This document shows, in pieces, positions 1 to 6,035 of a stretch of 9,250 bases of DNA. The stretch is from the NCBI GenBank assembly GCA_900539155.1, contig UQBE01000057.1, positions 1 through 9,250 on the forward strand, in the 5' to 3' direction. Source of the stretch: an uncultured Porphyromonas sp. (GTDB lineage Bacteria > Bacteroidota > Bacteroidia > Bacteroidales > Porphyromonadaceae). The position numbers were made by a program, and so were the translations under genes. The notes beneath the pieces were generated by a model. It ran no database searches, was not told where the DNA came from, and worked only from the letters and a program-made list of their open reading frames with translations. The number at the start of each line of letters is the position of its first letter. The stretch's first letter is position 1.

Positions 1-5
1 TAAAA

Positions 6-45
6 AATATCCACGTGGAGATTTGAGATTCCCCACGTGGATATT
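6..45. repeat. CCACGTGG inverted-repeat unit, left copy
   Basis: Two copies of the palindromic octamer CCACGTGG (11-18 and 33-40) start 22 bp apart. Their outer flanks are also complementary, so 6-18 and 33-45 form a perfect 13-bp inverted repeat around a 14-bp centre (19-32). The same octamer, 22-bp spacing and 14-bp centre recur at 9192-9250, but with a different, again self-complementary, outer flank. The unit lies close to the window edge, so an array could continue to the left. Its function is unknown; an intergenic dispersed repeat, a protein-binding array or a hairpin element are all possible. Confidence 0.8.
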
Positions 46-60
46 CGAGAAAGGAAGGTA

Positions 61-88
61 ATTAGAGGTTAGAAGTTAGAGATTAGAG
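61..88. repeat. four tandem TTAGA-type heptamers
   Basis: Four consecutive 7-bp units read ATTAGAG, GTTAGAA, GTTAGAG and ATTAGAG, so the core TTAGA is constant and the flanking purines vary. No open frame is implied. The block sits between the CCACGTGG unit and the hairpin repeat and has no counterpart that I can see at the right end. It is a short degenerate tandem repeat of unknown role. Confidence 0.75.
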
Positions 89-112
89 GACTGGATATTT
101 GTCTGACATTTA

Positions 113-140
113 GAGACTGTTGCAAAAGTCAACAGTCTCA
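113..140. repeat. hairpin repeat, left copy (loop CAAAAGT)
   Basis: GAGACTGTTG (113-122) and CAACAGTCTC (130-139) are perfect complements around the 7-base loop CAAAAGT. Positions 114-140 recur at 9111-9137 with one base change, in the same orientation as judged by the asymmetric loop. A further GACTGTT at 145-151 could pair with AACAGTC (131-137) in place of the first arm, giving two mutually exclusive stems. It may be a dispersed palindromic element, a terminator fragment or a trace of an insertion-sequence end; no transposase is present. Confidence 0.8.
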
Positions 141-170
141 TTTTGACTGTTATCCCATTTTGGGGTAAAT

Positions 171-219
171 AAGAAACGGATTAGTCGTCTTCTCGAGGAA
201 GACGACTAATCCGTTTCTT
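171..219 (-). terminator. 22-bp perfect-stem hairpin, probable terminator of the nad operon
   Basis: Arms 171-192 and 198-219 are fully complementary over 22 bp with the 5-base loop TCGAG. The hairpin begins about 90 bases beyond the nadA stop codon in the direction of transcription. On the minus strand it is followed by a modest T/A-rich stretch (ATTTA) instead of a long T tract; on the plus strand the following TGTTTTG is also only moderately T-rich. It could therefore act in both directions, or be a hairpin that stabilises the mRNA 3' end. Its assignment to nadA rests on position. Confidence 0.6.
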
Positions 220-311
220 CTGTTTTGTCGGGGTATTATGCCCTAGATATGAGGCATAGCTTGCCCTAAAACTAGAGACTTTAAGTCGAAGGCAAGCCTA
301 GAGCTGGGGCC

Positions 312-1244
312 TTAGAACTGGAGCATCCGCTCGATGGAGCGCCACGCCTTCTGACGTAGCTCCTCGTCGACATGCACCTCGTACTGCTCGTAGAGGAGTG
401 CGTCGCGGAGTCCCTCGAGGGTGATCATCTTCATATATTCGCAGACCTGATCGGGGAGGATGGGGATGAGCTCCTTGTCGGGATAGCGTCTCGTCATCTC
501 AGCCAGCACCTCAGGCTCGGTGGCGATGATGTACTGCTTCAGGTCAGAGACCCCAGGACGATTGATAATCGTGGTGGTAGAGCCGATGATGCAGCGAGGA
601 TTGTCGACGATGGACTGGTCGCTAGCAGCTACCGACTCAGGGTGTATCAGGATCTCCGCCTCGGGATACTGATTTAGCATTGTGTGCACCAGCTCGGAGG
701 TGATGTCAGCATGCACGTAGCAGGCTCCCTGCCATAGATCCATCTCTCGTCCCGTTACATTCATGATGTACTGACCGAGGTTCTTGTCAGGGCCAAAGAG
801 TATCGGCTTGCCAGTGGGGAGGGCGCGTACGATCTTCAGCGCATTGGCACTGGTCACGCAGTAGTCGGTGACTGCCTTGACAGCCGCTGTCGTATTGACA
901 TAGCTGACGACAATTCCGTCGGGATGCTTGACGCGCCAAGTGTTGATGCCCTCAGCCGTGGCACCCTCAGCGAGGGTACAGCCAGCGTGTGGTACGGGGC
1001 AGAGGACCTTCTTATTGGGGGAAATAATCTTGGCAGTCTCACCCATAAAGCTGACCCCGCAGAAAACGATCATCTCTGCTTCCGTCTGGCCTGCTATCTG
1101 TGAGAGAGCGAGCGAGTCGCCTAGGTGGTCTGCTATGCGCTGTATCTCGGGGCGAGCGTAGTAGTGCGCTAGGATGACCGCATTCTTCTGCTCCTTGAGC
1201 GTGCGGATCTCTTTGTAGAGAGCCTCTATCTGTTGTTGTGTCAT
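312..1244 (-). CDS. nadA: quinolinate synthase NadA
   Basis: NadA is a cytoplasmic [4Fe-4S] enzyme that condenses iminoaspartate with dihydroxyacetone phosphate to quinolinate, the second step of NAD synthesis from aspartate. The 310-residue protein has the family marks in order: LAHYY (25-29), GDSL (42-45), FCGVSFMGETAKI (61-73), HAGC (86-89), SYVNTTAAVKA (114-124), GPDKNLGQYI (151-160), HPES (201-204) and CEYMKM (268-273). Cys89, Cys175 (in WQGACYVH) and Cys268 match the three expected cluster ligands. The length fits the compact bacterial form and no truncation is visible. The ATG at 1244 puts the AHYY motif at the usual distance from the N-terminus. It is the last gene of the nadBCA operon, 49 bp after nadC. 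Confidence 0.96.
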   Translation of the reverse strand: MTQQQIEALYKEIRTLKEQKNAVILAHYYARPEIQRIADHLGDSLALSQIAGQTEAEMIVFCGVSFMGETAKIISPNKKVLCPVPHAGCTLAEGATAEGINTWRVKHPDGIVVSYVNTTAAVKAVTDYCVTSANALKIVRALPTGKPILFGPDKNLGQYIMNVTGREMDLWQGACYVHADITSELVHTMLNQYPEAEILIHPESVAASDQSIVDNPRCIIGSTTTIINRPGVSDLKQYIIATEPEVLAEMTRRYPDKELIPILPDQVCEYMKMITLEGLRDALLYEQYEVHVDEELRQKAWRSIERMLQF

Positions 1245-1293
1245 AAGTAGTCAGTTAGTGTGTAGTGTGTGGTGGGGTGGTGCGATGTCGCTG

Positions 1294-2151
1294 TTACTCT
1301 AGGGGCTGAATCTTCATGCTAATGTCAAAGGCGCGCACAGAGTGGGTCAGCGCCCCAATGCTAATGTAGTCAACGCCAAGCGCTGCGACGGCAGCGAGAC
1401 GCTCGGCGGTCATATTGCCCGAAGCCTCTACCTCGGCTTGTCCATCGATAAGCTCGACAGCACGGCGCATCGTCTCTAGATTCATATTGTCTAGCATGAT
1501 GATGTCGGCCCCAGCGTCTAGGGCTTCCTGTACCTCCTCTAGTGTAGAGGTCTCGACCTCAATGCGTATAGAGATGGGGAGGTGTGGTCGTACCTCCTCG
1601 ACGGCTGGCATAATGCCACCCGCCATTGCGATGTGATTGTCCTTGAGCATGACCATATCGGAGAGCGAGGCTCGGTGGTTGGTGCCACCGCCGTGACGCA
1701 CTGCCATCTTGTCCGTGAGACGATGTCCGGGGGCTGTCTTGCGGGTGTCTAGGATTTGCGTCTTAGTGCCTGCGACGCATTGCACACATTGGTTGGTATA
1801 GGTTGCGATGCCACTCATCCGCTGTAGAAAGTTGAGCATAATGCGCTCCGCACGTAGCAGGTCGGCATAGGGTGCCTCGATGGTGGCTATTATGTCGCCT
1901 TTGCGCACCTCGTCGCCATCCTCGTACTCTGGGGTGAAGACTATTTCCTCTTCAGGTGTGCACCAGTTGAGTACCATATAAGCGACCTCCAGACCAGAGA
2001 CGATGCCGTCGTCCTTGGCTATGAGCGTAGCTAGGGCGCGGTCGCTCTCGCTCAGTAGGTAGCGTGTCGACAAGTCGCCCGTAGGTGCATCCTCGTGGAA
2101 GGCTAGCTCTATGAGCGTGGCGAAGTCTTCGCTGTTGTATATATCAGTCAT
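1294..2151 (-). CDS. nadC: quinolinate (nicotinate-nucleotide) phosphoribosyltransferase NadC
   Basis: NadC transfers the phosphoribosyl group of PRPP to quinolinate with decarboxylation, giving nicotinate mononucleotide, CO2 and pyrophosphate. The 285-residue protein shows HEDAPTGDLST (19-29), ERIMLNFLQRMSGIAT (102-117), ILDTRKTAPG (133-142), AVRHGGGTNHR (150-160), MLKDNH (168-173), IEVE (197-200), IIMLDNM (217-223), EASGN (242-246) and a C-terminal GVDYISIGALTHS (259-271). These include the Arg, His and Lys residues that bind the substrates in this family. The start is the ATG at 2151: the open frame extends a further 40 codons upstream, but that part lies wholly inside nadB and lacks family similarity. 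The chosen start overlaps the nadB end by eight bases (ATGACTGA), which suggests translational coupling. Confidence 0.96.
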   Translation of the reverse strand: MTDIYNSEDFATLIELAFHEDAPTGDLSTRYLLSESDRALATLIAKDDGIVSGLEVAYMVLNWCTPEEEIVFTPEYEDGDEVRKGDIIATIEAPYADLLRAERIMLNFLQRMSGIATYTNQCVQCVAGTKTQILDTRKTAPGHRLTDKMAVRHGGGTNHRASLSDMVMLKDNHIAMAGGIMPAVEEVRPHLPISIRIEVETSTLEEVQEALDAGADIIMLDNMNLETMRRAVELIDGQAEVEASGNMTAERLAAVAALGVDYISIGALTHSVRAFDISMKIQPLE

Positions 2152-3787
2152 AGCTCTTGTGTGCTTGTTGGTTGATTGGTTGGTGTGTAATCTGTCCGTC
2201 CAAGAGTCTCGTCCGGTAGGCCTCGCTCTCGGGCAGTGTCTCTGTGTAGTCGCTTCGGTAGTGTCCCCCACGGCTCTCCTCCCGCAGGAGGGCGGCGTGT
2301 GCCATCATGTGCGCAATCTCTACACGGCGACGGGTCATATAGGCGTGGATGCTGTGACGAGCATCCTCTGCTAGTTCGTCTGAGAGATGCTGTAGCTCGT
2401 GGAGTGCGGTGACGAGCCCTTCCTTAGAACGGATGATTCCCACCCGGCTCATAAGTATGTCGCCCATCGTTCGGCTGAACTTCGTCTGTCGCTCTAGCGC
2501 ATAGATCTGCTCCTCCTCCAGACTCCAGGAGAGGTCTGGTAGATGCGTAGGTGCAGGCAGAGGCTCTGGCGTATGAGACGTAATGGGATGTGCTAGGGCA
2601 TACTCGGCTATACGCTTGCCAAAGACGATGCACTCGATGAGCGAGTTTGATGCCAAACGGTTGGCTCCCATAACGCCCGTTGAGGAAACTTCTCCGACAG
2701 CATACAGACCCGGCAGGCGAGTGCAGCCATTTAGGTCGACGCCGATGCCCCCGACTGTGTAGTGCGCTGCAGGAGCTACTGGTATCTCGTCGGTAATGTC
2801 TAGTCCCAGCTGGCGACAGTGCTCCGAGATGGTCGGAAAGCGCTGTAGCAGTCTCTTCGGATCAATGTGTCTTAGTCGCAGACGTACGTGGTCGCTGCCC
2901 TCCTCCTGCATCTTGAGGAAGATGCTCCGCGCGACGACATCTCTCGGTGCGAGCTCTGCCAGGGGGTGCAATGCGGGCATAAAGCGCTCACCGTTTTTAT
3001 CTACAAGGTGAGCACCCTCGCCACGTACAGCCTCACTAATGAGAAAAGATGCCTGACCTGGCAGATAAAGAGCGGTCGGGTGAAACTGGATAAACTCCAA
3101 GTCCATAAGCTCGGCTCCGGCTTCGCTAGCCAACCAAAGCCCATCGCCCAGAGCCGTGGGCGGATTGGTCGTCGGATAGTAGAGAGCAGCCGCCCCACCT
3201 GTGGCGAGTACGACCGCAGATGCGAGGATTGTGTCGTAGAGATGTGCGCGCTCGTCGTAGGTTACTAGTCCCTGGCAGTGAGACCCGTCCGCAGAGCGTA
3301 AGAGCTGCACCGCGCTGTGGTGGTCGAAGATTGTGATATGCTGAGCCTTCCTAACCTGCTCAATCATGAAGGTAGTGACCAACCGTCCCGTAGCGTCTCC
3401 GCCTGCGTGCAGGATACGTCGGTGATGGTGTCCTCCTTCCAGCCCAAGGGCTAGGTGACCGTCCTCGCTGTCGAAAGTCATCCCCATCTGAATCAGTTCG
3501 TTGATTCTGTCGGGAGCTTCGTCTGTTAGCACTTTGACCGCCTCGGGGATGCAGAGCCCCCGACCAGCGATGAGCGTATCTTCGTAGTGATTTGTGGGAG
3601 AGTCCTTCTGGTCTGTGACAGCAGCCATCCCTCCCTGCGCATAGTAGGAGTTGCTCTCCTCGATTGTACGTCGAGCGATGAGAGCGACCGTCCCGTGCTG
3701 CGCTAGAAAGTAAGCGCAGTAAAGCCCCGCCAGACCACCACCTATGATGATGTAATCATATCGCTGAGGAGAATGCTGCAGTTTCAT
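2144..3787 (-). CDS. nadB: L-aspartate oxidase NadB
   Basis: NadB is an FAD enzyme that oxidises L-aspartate to iminoaspartate, feeding NadA directly; in anaerobes fumarate can be the electron acceptor. The 547-residue protein opens with a dinucleotide-binding motif, IIIGGGLAGLY (13-23), then SYYAQGGMAAV (47-57), the EGGHHHRRILHAGGDATGR block (117-135), ATGGAA (195-200), FIQFHPTALY (232-241), SEAVRGEGA (251-259), PRDVVARSI (281-289), HYTVGGI (342-348) and GEVSSTGVMGANRLASNSL (365-383). The C-terminal helical domain ends in ESRGGHYRSDY (504-514), as in the succinate dehydrogenase/fumarate reductase flavoprotein family. MGANR replaces the more usual HGANR. GGHHHRR and the absence of partner subunits favour NadB over a respiratory flavoprotein, as does its position ahead of nadC and nadA. 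It is the first gene of the operon. Confidence 0.96.
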   Translation of the reverse strand: MKLQHSPQRYDYIIIGGGLAGLYCAYFLAQHGTVALIARRTIEESNSYYAQGGMAAVTDQKDSPTNHYEDTLIAGRGLCIPEAVKVLTDEAPDRINELIQMGMTFDSEDGHLALGLEGGHHHRRILHAGGDATGRLVTTFMIEQVRKAQHITIFDHHSAVQLLRSADGSHCQGLVTYDERAHLYDTILASAVVLATGGAAALYYPTTNPPTALGDGLWLASEAGAELMDLEFIQFHPTALYLPGQASFLISEAVRGEGAHLVDKNGERFMPALHPLAELAPRDVVARSIFLKMQEEGSDHVRLRLRHIDPKRLLQRFPTISEHCRQLGLDITDEIPVAPAAHYTVGGIGVDLNGCTRLPGLYAVGEVSSTGVMGANRLASNSLIECIVFGKRIAEYALAHPITSHTPEPLPAPTHLPDLSWSLEEEQIYALERQTKFSRTMGDILMSRVGIIRSKEGLVTALHELQHLSDELAEDARHSIHAYMTRRRVEIAHMMAHAALLREESRGGHYRSDYTETLPESEAYRTRLLDGQITHQPINQQAHKSYD

Positions 3788-3857
3788 ATGCCTAAATGCC
3801 CGTTTATCGTACTACACCGAGCGAGTAATCTCTCTCGAGGAGGTACTATTGCGTTGG

Positions 3858-3884
3858 CAAATGTAGTGAAATAATCTGTACCAA
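3858..3884 (-). promoter_or_regulatory. candidate nadB operon promoter
   Basis: On the minus strand TACATTTG (3865 to 3858) fits the Bacteroidetes -7 consensus TAnnTTTG. A TTG (3884 to 3882) lies 16 bp upstream of it, slightly closer than the usual spacing. Transcription from here would give a leader of roughly 60 bases. The box lies between the complementary pentamers GGTAC (3842-3846) and GTACC (3878-3882) and between two CGAGCG copies (3818 and 3885), which could be regulator sites. A second match, TACGTTTG (3910 to 3903), has no well-placed TTG. Confidence 0.45.
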
Positions 3885-3915
3885 CGAGCGATTACGCCCC
3901 TGCAAACGTAGATTT

Positions 3916-3961
3916 CACCATCCGACGAGTTCGCTTTGCAAAGCGGAGTGGTCAAATGGTG
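3916..3961. repeat. nested palindrome upstream of nadB
   Basis: A perfect 14-bp palindrome CGCTTTGCAAAGCG (3932-3945) sits inside a second inverted pair, CACCAT (3916-3921) and ATGGTG (3956-3961). The whole structure lies just upstream of the candidate nadB promoter boxes, where an operator would be expected. No T tract follows on either strand, which argues against a terminator. A dimeric regulator site is one reading, but no regulator gene is in the window. Confidence 0.5.
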
Positions 3962-4198
3962 TCTCGCTCTCGCTGTTCTGGTAGGTGGTTAAGGCATTTC
4001 TCATCGCCACCCAGTCTGGTAAGCTTCATTGCTGGGAGCTCCTAGGGGCTACTCTCGGCTACCAACCAAACCAAGCAGAGACTATTAATCATCTATGCAG
4101 TAGTCTCAAGTGTAGCTTGATGAGGAGGCTCGCCAGAATGAAGCGTGCGCTTCCCGCTCCTTGTGGAGTGCGGGGGGAAATGGGTGGGCGACTAGTCG

Positions 4199-5197
4199 CT
4201 ACTGCGCCACTCTTTTCGCCTGTCTCCTGTGGTGCCAAGCGAGGTAAGCTCCGATTAGGACGAAAGTGACGAGGATAGCAATCATCTCGCCGATGTGCTC
4301 AAGCGGAGCAATCCAAATCTCGTTAAAAAGGTTGTTGCGCCCCAGTATCTCGACAGGCGTCCAGAGGACGATGACTGCTGGGATCGCCATACGTATGTTG
4401 GCTCCCCACTGTCTGCGGTTGAGTTGCTTGCGAAAGATGAAAAAGAAGCCAACGAAGCAGCCGACCCCGACGGCAATCGTCACGGGATGACTCTGACCGA
4501 GGAAGCGAGGATCGTAGCAAAACATCAGTAGTAGATAACAAGTCCACAGGAGCATCATCGTCTCCATAAAGGTGACCATAGCAGGATGTCGTGTCATCCC
4601 CGAGCGGACGATAAGGTCTCGCTTCTTGCCTAGGAGCATACGCTGGCACCAGAGGATGAAGTTGCACCCAGTCCGCACATTAAATATATAGAGTAGCATG
4701 ACCGACACCCAGAAGCCAAACGTCGCCGGCATCAGAAGATACTCCGGACGGGTCACCACGATATCCTTGATGTCGTGCATGTGGTGTACCGGGACGCCAT
4801 CGATGGCTAGGACGGGATTCGCCGCAATCCCCTGCACGTAAGTGGATGTCGTCGTTACGACTCCATTGACAATCTCCGGGTGTGCGCCGAAGCGCTGAGC
4901 GTAGTACATAAAGAGAAATTCGACCCATCCCGTCCAGAGGAGTAGCCCTCCGATGAGTCCGCAGAGCGTCTGTGGGGTATCTCTCTTTGCGAAGACACCG
5001 CACACAGCGATAATCAGTCCCAGTAGTCCCAGCCCGAAAGCGCTGTACGGTAGCACAGATGGCGCAATCAGGAGTTCCATTATGATCATAAAAGCGTGCC
5101 CCAATGGCATCAGACACAAGACGAGTAGGAAGGAAAGCAGTGACTGCCACCACGCGAGCTTAGGCTGCAAGCTCACCGAATGTTTAGAGGTATCCAT
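4199..5197 (-). CDS. multi-pass membrane protein of unknown function
   Basis: I do not recognise this family. The 332-residue protein has about eight hydrophobic segments, near residues 17-41, 52-69, 79-99, 153-173, 205-226, 237-255, 269-285 and 303-320, separated by short basic loops (for example KKRD at 190-193 and RRQ at 261-263), and a basic C-terminal tail. The longest loop (about 100-152, between the third and fourth segments) carries several histidines, including HHMH at 138-141, which could bind a metal. LWT occurs three times in membrane segments (87-89, 217-219, 278-280), twice followed by VE. I chose the ATG at 5197 because the promoter-like box at 5232-5239 lies downstream of the longer start at 5248 and because hydrophobic sequence begins soon after. 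No partner gene is adjacent. The function is open: transporter, sensor or enzyme. Confidence 0.85.
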   Translation of the reverse strand: MDTSKHSVSLQPKLAWWQSLLSFLLVLCLMPLGHAFMIIMELLIAPSVLPYSAFGLGLLGLIIAVCGVFAKRDTPQTLCGLIGGLLLWTGWVEFLFMYYAQRFGAHPEIVNGVVTTTSTYVQGIAANPVLAIDGVPVHHMHDIKDIVVTRPEYLLMPATFGFWVSVMLLYIFNVRTGCNFILWCQRMLLGKKRDLIVRSGMTRHPAMVTFMETMMLLWTCYLLLMFCYDPRFLGQSHPVTIAVGVGCFVGFFFIFRKQLNRRQWGANIRMAIPAVIVLWTPVEILGRNNLFNEIWIAPLEHIGEMIAILVTFVLIGAYLAWHHRRQAKRVAQ

Positions 5198-5231
5198 AGG
5201 TTTGTAATAGCTTTGTTCCGATTTAACGACG

Positions 5232-5239
5232 CAAATGTA
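5232..5239 (-). promoter_or_regulatory. candidate -7 box of the membrane-protein gene
   Basis: TACATTTG on the minus strand matches TAnnTTTG and predicts a leader of about 28 bases to the ATG at 5197. No TTG lies at the proper distance upstream. That place is instead occupied by an imperfect inverted repeat, AGTATG TTTT CGTACT (5258-5273, with one wobble pair), which could be an operator for an activator or repressor. Confidence 0.45.
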
Positions 5240-5588
5240 CAAAAACAATTCGACGTAAGTATGTTTTCGTACTAAGGCTCATCAACTATCTCGGGACTTC
5301 TCGTCTTATCTGGCTAAATATTAGTTGCTTATAGCCGAATGTAAGCACTGCTCAAGTTGAGAAGTAGTACACTTCTGGCGCTTGGAATCGGCATAGGACT
5401 CCTTTGGGCTCGTCTATGTCTCGCTTGGCTCTACTGAGGAAAAATAAAGGGCTTCTGGACTCATCATATGACATTTGCGGGGACGTGAAACGGCGTTTGC
5501 GGAGGGGACGCCTGGGTTGTCTCTCTACTTCGCACGCTTGTCCGCTCCGACGTGTCCCTTCTGCTAGAGTTGTCGCGTGGGGCGGGTG
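5240..5588. other. intergenic region between membrane-protein gene and tRNA-His promoter
   Basis: I find no credible gene here. A plus-strand frame at 5404-5655 gives an arginine- and cysteine-rich peptide that runs through the tRNA promoter, so I treat it as chance. The segment contains the inverted repeat 5258-5273 and two related stretches, TTTGCGGGGACG (5474-5485) and TTTGCGGAGGGGACG (5496-5510), that start 22 bp apart. The rest shows nothing I can assign. Confidence 0.6.
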
Positions 5589-5619
5589 TTGTAGGATTCA
5601 AAAAGTTTGCGTACCTTTG
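5589..5619 (+). promoter_or_regulatory. probable tRNA-His promoter
   Basis: TTG (5589-5591) and TACCTTTG (5612-5619) are separated by 20 bp, a good match to the Bacteroidetes promoter form TTG-N17-23-TAnnTTTG. Transcription would start near 5626 and give a 5' leader of close to 90 bases before the tRNA, to be removed by RNase P. The leader contains GGTGGC/GCCACC (5655-5660 and 5673-5678), able to form a short stem. Confidence 0.65.
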
Positions 5620-5713
5620 CGCCAACAAACGCAAGTAGTGGCACTCTGCTACTAGGTGGCGCCGAGAGAATTGCCACCCGCAGAATGTAGAGACTGCGAA
5701 GCGTCTGCACGAT

Positions 5714-5788
5714 GGTGATCATAGCTCAGCTGGTTAGAGCATCAGATTGTGGTTCTGAGGGTCGTGGGTTCGAATCCCACTGGTCACC
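5714..5788 (+). tRNA. tRNA-His (anticodon GTG)
   Basis: The cloverleaf is complete. The acceptor arm is GTGATCA (5715-5721) with TGGTCAC (5781-5787), including one G-T pair. The D arm is GCTC/GAGC (5724-5727, 5737-5740). The anticodon stem is TCAGA/TCTGA around the loop TTGTGGT (5747-5753), with GTG at 5749-5751. The T arm is GTGGG/CCCAC around TTCGAAT (5769-5775). The base before the acceptor stem is G (5714) and the discriminator is C (5788), which together give the G-1:C73 pair that identifies tRNA-His to its synthetase. CCA is not encoded and must be added after transcription. It stands alone between its own promoter and terminator. Confidence 0.97.
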
Positions 5789-5876
5789 CTAGTCGCTAGG
5801 ATTTCTCACTCCCTATTGCCTAGTGGCTCTCTTTTATTCAATTCTTTTCTCTTCAAAGACTTTGATTTTTTTTTGG

Positions 5877-5911
5877 GGTTGCTAGGATTTTTTCTTAGCA
5901 ACCTTTTTTTT
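5877..5911 (+). terminator. intrinsic terminator after tRNA-His
   Basis: GGTTGCTA (5877-5884) pairs perfectly with TAGCAACC (5896-5903), and two more pairs (one G-T) extend the stem inward. Eight T residues follow at 5904-5911. This is a classic rho-independent terminator, placed about 90 bases after the tRNA, and it separates the tRNA unit from ppdK. Confidence 0.9.
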
Positions 5912-5996
5912 GCCTGGGGAGAGGTGTGCGTCCTCTAGTGCAGAGCCCTCCGTCGCGATGCGGTGGGGCTGGTGTCGTAGGCAAGGAGATTTTTAT

Positions 5997-6004
5997 TATC
6001 TTTG
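5997..6004 (+). promoter_or_regulatory. probable ppdK promoter -7 box
   Basis: TATCTTTG matches TAnnTTTG and is followed within a few bases by the expected start region near 6011. No TTG is present at the right distance upstream; GGTGTCG (5971-5977) occupies that place. Since a strong terminator lies just upstream, ppdK needs its own promoter, and this is the best candidate in the gap. Confidence 0.55.
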
Positions 6005-6035
6005 CACCGTATTATCGTCTAGCAGAGCGAGAGGG

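Larger units (their letters stand above)
1..311. other. gene-free, repeat-rich left flank downstream of nadA
   Basis: I see no convincing coding sequence in this stretch. It holds, in order, a CCACGTGG inverted unit (6-45), four heptamers of the form RTTAGAR (61-88), a perfect 10-bp-stem hairpin (113-139), a short imperfect inverted repeat TATCCCA/TGGGGTA (151-167), and a perfect 22-bp-stem hairpin (171-219). A weak 7-bp inverted pair GCTTGCC/GGCAAGC (259-265 and 291-297) lies just beyond the nadA stop codon. The first and third elements have relatives at the far right of the window. Confidence 0.8.
3788..4198. other. non-coding region upstream of nadB
   Basis: This 411-bp gap lies between nadB and the 3' end of the membrane-protein gene, both on the minus strand. 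A plus-strand frame at 3985-4269 has no recognisable protein features and runs into the neighbouring gene, so I do not call it. The gap contains two CAAAnnTA boxes (3858-3865 and 3903-3910, TAnnTTTG on the minus strand), a nested palindrome (3916-3961), a 7-bp inverted pair GAGACTA/TAGTCTC (4078-4084 and 4101-4107), GAAGCG/CGCTTC (4140-4153), and a 12-bp palindrome at 4188-4199 that overlaps the stop codon of the membrane-protein gene. Confidence 0.7.

Noticed and set aside
372..677. plus-strand frame within nadA, and similar frames inside nadB, nadC and ppdK
   Set aside because: They are antisense or out-of-frame to genes with complete catalytic motifs and carry no motifs of their own.
2152..2271. 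40-codon N-terminal extension of nadC
   Set aside because: It lies inside nadB and lacks family similarity. The ATG at 2151 gives the normal NadC length and overlaps the nadB stop codon.
3985..4269. plus-strand open frame of 94 codons
   Set aside because: It has no recognisable domain, mixed composition, and runs into the 3' end of the opposite-strand membrane-protein gene. The region is better explained as non-coding.
5198..5248. longer start for the membrane-protein gene
   Set aside because: It would begin upstream of the only good TAnnTTTG box, and the added 17 residues are polar and unlike a membrane-protein start.
5404..5655. plus-strand open frame of 83 codons
   Set aside because: It crosses the well-formed tRNA promoter and encodes an Arg/Cys-rich sequence with no protein-like pattern.
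5853..5874. TCAAAG/CTTTGA followed by a T tract as a separate terminator
   Set aside because: The arms leave a single-base loop, so only a weak 4-bp stem can form. The strong terminator directly after it suffices.
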